From Candidatus Dojkabacteria bacterium (GTDB lineage: Bacteria; Patescibacteriota; Dojkabacteria; B142; WJKM01), in NCBI GenBank assembly GCA_020429465.1, contig JAGQLH010000006.1, positions 1 to 24,594 of the forward strand: DNA of 24,594 nt, given 5' to 3'. The position numbers and the translations under genes are program-made. Of this stretch, positions 22,548 to 24,594 are shown piece by piece; the stretch's first letter is position 1, and each line of letters opens with the position of its first letter. The notes under the pieces were generated by a model that saw nothing but the letters and a program-made list of their open reading frames with translations, had not been told where the DNA came from and did no database searches.

Positions 22548-22780
22548 TGCAATCAACAGTAGAATTTTTACTACACAAACTATTTGGAGATGATGCAGAA
22601 TTTGTGGTAAGCGAAAACATTACCGATGACAACATCACTACAATTACAATTGATTGCGAAGAAGAATATAAACCACGTGTAATAGGGAAGAGAGGGAGAA
22701 TTATAAAATCTATTCACAATCTCACCGCGATCAAAGCAAAAAGAGAAGGAGTTCGAATTCGAGTTAAGGTGTCTGATTAG
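22547..22780 (+). CDS. khpA: KH-domain RNA-binding protein KhpA (YlqC)
   Basis: A 77-residue single KH-domain protein. YKPRVIGKRGRIIKSIHNL carries the GxxG loop (GKRG, 47-50) of RNA-binding KH folds, and the surrounding IGxxG...REGVRIRVKV pattern matches KhpA. In other bacteria KhpA pairs with KhpB to bind RNAs and affect cell-wall growth and division; that partner is not in this window. It is coupled to rpsP through TAATG, the usual neighbour. Its 3' end overlaps the convergent pilO gene by 17 nt. Confidence 0.92.
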   Translation: MQSTVEFLLHKLFGDDAEFVVSENITDDNITTITIDCEEEYKPRVIGKRGRIIKSIHNLTAIKAKREGVRIRVKVSD

Positions 22781-23570
22781 GCACCGTTCCTTCATTCTGC
22801 CCAAATGCTACCCCCGTCTTTCTTTCTATAAAATCGATCACATTCTGATCTGGAACCTCACTATACGATATAGAATCTAGCAGTTGCCGTTCCTGTTGGC
22901 TACTTTCGAAATCAAGAAACTGGTATTTTGATAATACTAATTCAATTGTAGTAACATCTGACTCTCCTATATCCAATTTCATCTTAGAAATGACAATAAA
23001 ATCGTTTCCTTCATAAATTTGCGAGAGCATATTCCTAAAATTAAGAAGAGGCCCTGTCAATTCAAAACTAATTGGTATCTGGACTAATCGTAAACTCTTA
23101 GGTGTGTTTGCAGTGCCTTCAGGTGCGTTTGCTGTTTGAGAATCAACTAACACTCTCTCACGAACTATTGCATCATCTACATTAATCAAGTTTGCCACCG
23201 CTAAATCAGCTACTTTTTTCTCAAATGTAATCACTTCTGTTTTGGAAGTAGGAATAATAGTATTTAAAGTATCGAGTATCTGGTCATTTAATCCTTGCGA
23301 ATTAGAAAGCTGCTCAAGATCTTTAAGCTCAGCTTGTTTTTGTTCTAAATTTTGATTAGTAAGATCACGCTCATCAACCAAATCAAATGTATTCCCGATT
23401 GAAGGGATTGTTACAAAAAAAAGCAATCCAAAAAAGATTAAAATTGCTAATATTGGTAGTCCATATACTTTAAATTGATCATCAAGAGATTTTTTACGTG
23501 TATCAATACCATGCTTACGTCGAATTGACTCCGGTGAATCATCTCTAATTTTATTGATATCAAATGCCAT
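22764..23570 (-). CDS. pilO: type IV pilus assembly protein PilO-like
   Basis: A 268-residue inner-membrane protein. The N-terminal 36 residues are cytoplasmic, about 37-58 (YGLPILAILIFFGLLFFV) span the membrane, a coiled coil follows (about 65-92), and then a ferredoxin-like periplasmic-side domain (SLRLVQIPISFELTGPLLNF...). This layout and its place after pilM and pilN identify it as PilO, which forms the PilMNO alignment or assembly platform with PilN. The C-terminal Q/P/N-rich tail is an extra. pilN ends 7 nt upstream, so they share an operon read leftwards. Sequence similarity to characterised PilO is low, as usual for this family, and context carries much of the call. Confidence 0.82.
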   Translation of the reverse strand: MAFDINKIRDDSPESIRRKHGIDTRKKSLDDQFKVYGLPILAILIFFGLLFFVTIPSIGNTFDLVDERDLTNQNLEQKQAELKDLEQLSNSQGLNDQILDTLNTIIPTSKTEVITFEKKVADLAVANLINVDDAIVRERVLVDSQTANAPEGTANTPKSLRLVQIPISFELTGPLLNFRNMLSQIYEGNDFIVISKMKLDIGESDVTTIELVLSKYQFLDFESSQQERQLLDSISYSEVPDQNVIDFIERKTGVAFGQNEGTVPNQTP

Positions 23571-23577
23571 AAGATTA

Positions 23578-24129
23578 TTAGTCTAATATTGTAAATACGA
23601 GTGTAAATAATATTCTATCCTGATCCTCCACATCAGAAACATTCGTAAGCTGAATTGCTTCCAATTTATCTGTATTACGGAAAATACGAGTAATATCTGC
23701 AACTGAAGCAGCATTATCTGCATGAGCAGCTATGAAAAATGCCCCTGTAGTCTCTCTTCCATATGAAATAATTTCAGTATCCCGACCTGAATTCTCGATG
23801 GCAGTCTGTACAATTGTGAAAAAATTCTCTGGGTTGACATCAAGTGTGACAATTTCTGTAAGTGCTCGAGTTTTCAAAACTAATAATGCTTTACGATCCT
23901 GTAGTAACTTGTAACTCGCAATTTCATCTTCCACACTGCGAATTTCTTGATTTATACCAGCAATATCGCGACGTATAAAACTACTAATTAGAATAAAAAC
24001 TATCCATACAAGTACTGCTATAAGTGGAAATACTGCCGAAACAATAGAAACACGATCAAGCTTCACACGAGCTTTTTCTCGTTTCTCAAAAGTCTCCTTT
24101 GGAAGAAGGTTAAAACCGTTTTGCTTCAT
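23578..24129 (-). CDS. pilN: type IV pilus assembly protein PilN-like
   Basis: A 183-residue bitopic membrane protein. It opens with GFNLLPKE, the short cytoplasmic INLLP motif by which PilN docks on PilM. A single transmembrane segment follows (about 28-51), then a coiled coil (about 55-85), then a small ferredoxin-like domain. Length and topology are those of PilN. It lies 24 nt after pilM and 7 nt before pilO. Together with PilM and PilO it should form the inner-membrane platform of a type IV pilus, used in CPR bacteria for attachment and possibly DNA uptake (inference). Confidence 0.85.
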   Translation of the reverse strand: MKQNGFNLLPKETFEKREKARVKLDRVSIVSAVFPLIAVLVWIVFILISSFIRRDIAGINQEIRSVEDEIASYKLLQDRKALLVLKTRALTEIVTLDVNPENFFTIVQTAIENSGRDTEIISYGRETTGAFFIAAHADNAASVADITRIFRNTDKLEAIQLTNVSDVEDQDRILFTLVFTILD

Positions 24130-24153
24130 TGGGCAGTTATTATTTGTATTAGA

Positions 24154-24594
24154 TTATTCTTCTTTTAAGCCTAAACCGATTGCTACTGAATATCCCATCG
24201 GGGAAATATGATTTCGTATATCTTCTACTTTCCCTTTGAGTTTTACTTTATTAAGTGGATCCAAAGTAGAAACCGGCAACTGGAATGTAGACTGCATATA
24301 CTGGGGTAGACCCGGCAACAAGGCACCATTTCCAGAAAGGAAAATCCCTTGTGGCGAACCGTACGATAATCGCGTATCTATAAATCCAAGAATCTTACGA
24401 ATTTCGTTAAGTACAACTTCTAGAATTGGTTTTATTGAATTATGAATTTTTCCTCCATCCTGCTGATTTGGGAGAACTCCATATTTCATTTTGTACTGAC
24501 TTGCTTGTGCAGGTTGTAAATTAAAATCAGTTGCTATAGCTTTAGAAAATGAATCTGATCCTGTTCCTATACTTTGAGAGAAAACCAAACGTCC
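24154..24594 (-). CDS. pilM: type IV pilus assembly ATPase-fold protein PilM, 5' part beyond window
   Basis: The C-terminal 146 residues of PilM, an actin/FtsA-fold cytoplasmic protein that binds ATP and the PilN N-terminus. GRLVFSQSIGTGSDSFSKAI resembles the subdomain that precedes the second nucleotide-binding part. GIFLSGNGALLPGLPQYM is the adenosine motif (usually LSGGGA.LPGL), and HISPMGYSVAIGLGLKEE is the usual PilM ending. The frame is open to the window edge, so the TTG at 24588 is not the true start. It precedes pilN and pilO in one leftward operon. Confidence 0.9.
   Translation of the reverse strand, partial: GRLVFSQSIGTGSDSFSKAIATDFNLQPAQASQYKMKYGVLPNQQDGGKIHNSIKPILEVVLNEIRKILGFIDTRLSYGSPQGIFLSGNGALLPGLPQYMQSTFQLPVSTLDPLNKVKLKGKVEDIRNHISPMGYSVAIGLGLKEE

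Noticed and set aside
1..24594. CRISPR arrays, insertion sequences, prophage or toxin-antitoxin modules
   Set aside because: No regularly spaced repeats, transposase, integrase or phage proteins were seen; the lone NYN nuclease has no partner antitoxin-like gene beside it.

Overview
The window is AT-rich, tightly packed bacterial DNA. Single-domain or lightly decorated housekeeping genes, a TrmB-type regulator, a NYN nuclease, a type IV pilus pilMNO block, very short intergenic gaps, 3' overlaps and almost no recognisable Shine-Dalgarno sequences together suggest a Patescibacteria/CPR-type genome, possibly a Dojkabacteria/WS6- or Microgenomates-like lineage. That placement is inference from gene content, not from a marker tree. 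UGA is used as a stop (rsmD), so the Gracilibacteria/SR1 recoding does not apply.

Layout. (1) 1-3902 (+): end of rplT (L20), then pheS-pheT, closed by a strong bidirectional hairpin terminator. (2) 3969-7043 (-): a bifunctional class A penicillin-binding protein with a very basic N-terminal tail and Ig-like C-terminus. (3) 7321-8892 (+): NYN nuclease and threonine aldolase-like enzyme, convergent with a DUF1697 gene (-). (4) 9535-11382 (+): a TrmB-like regulator with a near-consensus promoter, a shikimate-dehydrogenase-like protein lacking the usual catalytic residues, and a truncated class I glutamine-amidotransferase-like fragment, convergent with a nucleoside deaminase (-). (5) 11998-12931: mostly non-coding, with tRNA-Ser(UGA) and a stretch bounded by two terminators that holds a complex RNA fold with two possible pseudoknots, the best candidate here for something undescribed. 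(6) 12932-14519: a divergent pair of membrane or exported proteins. (7) 14563-19532 (+): tyrosyl-tRNA synthetase fused to a solo B3/4 (PheRS editing-like) domain, a 36-residue membrane peptide, recG with an apparent ATT start, and uppP. (8) 19572-22780 (+): TrmH-family methyltransferase, rsmD, rpmF (L32 with a degraded zinc ribbon), nusB, rnc, rpsP and khpA, i.e. a ribosome-synthesis and RNA-processing block. (9) 22764-24594 (-): pilO, pilN and the 3' part of pilM, the inner-membrane assembly platform of a type IV pilus.

Functionally the window is dominated by translation (L20, L32, S16, PheRS, TyrRS, tRNA-Ser), rRNA maturation and modification (NusB, RNase III, RsmD, TrmH-like, KhpA), and the cell envelope (PBP1A, UppP). 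PBP1A polymerises lipid II and UppP recycles the lipid carrier it releases. No insertion sequence, prophage or CRISPR array was seen. The only sign of gene decay is around 11.2-11.5 kb.
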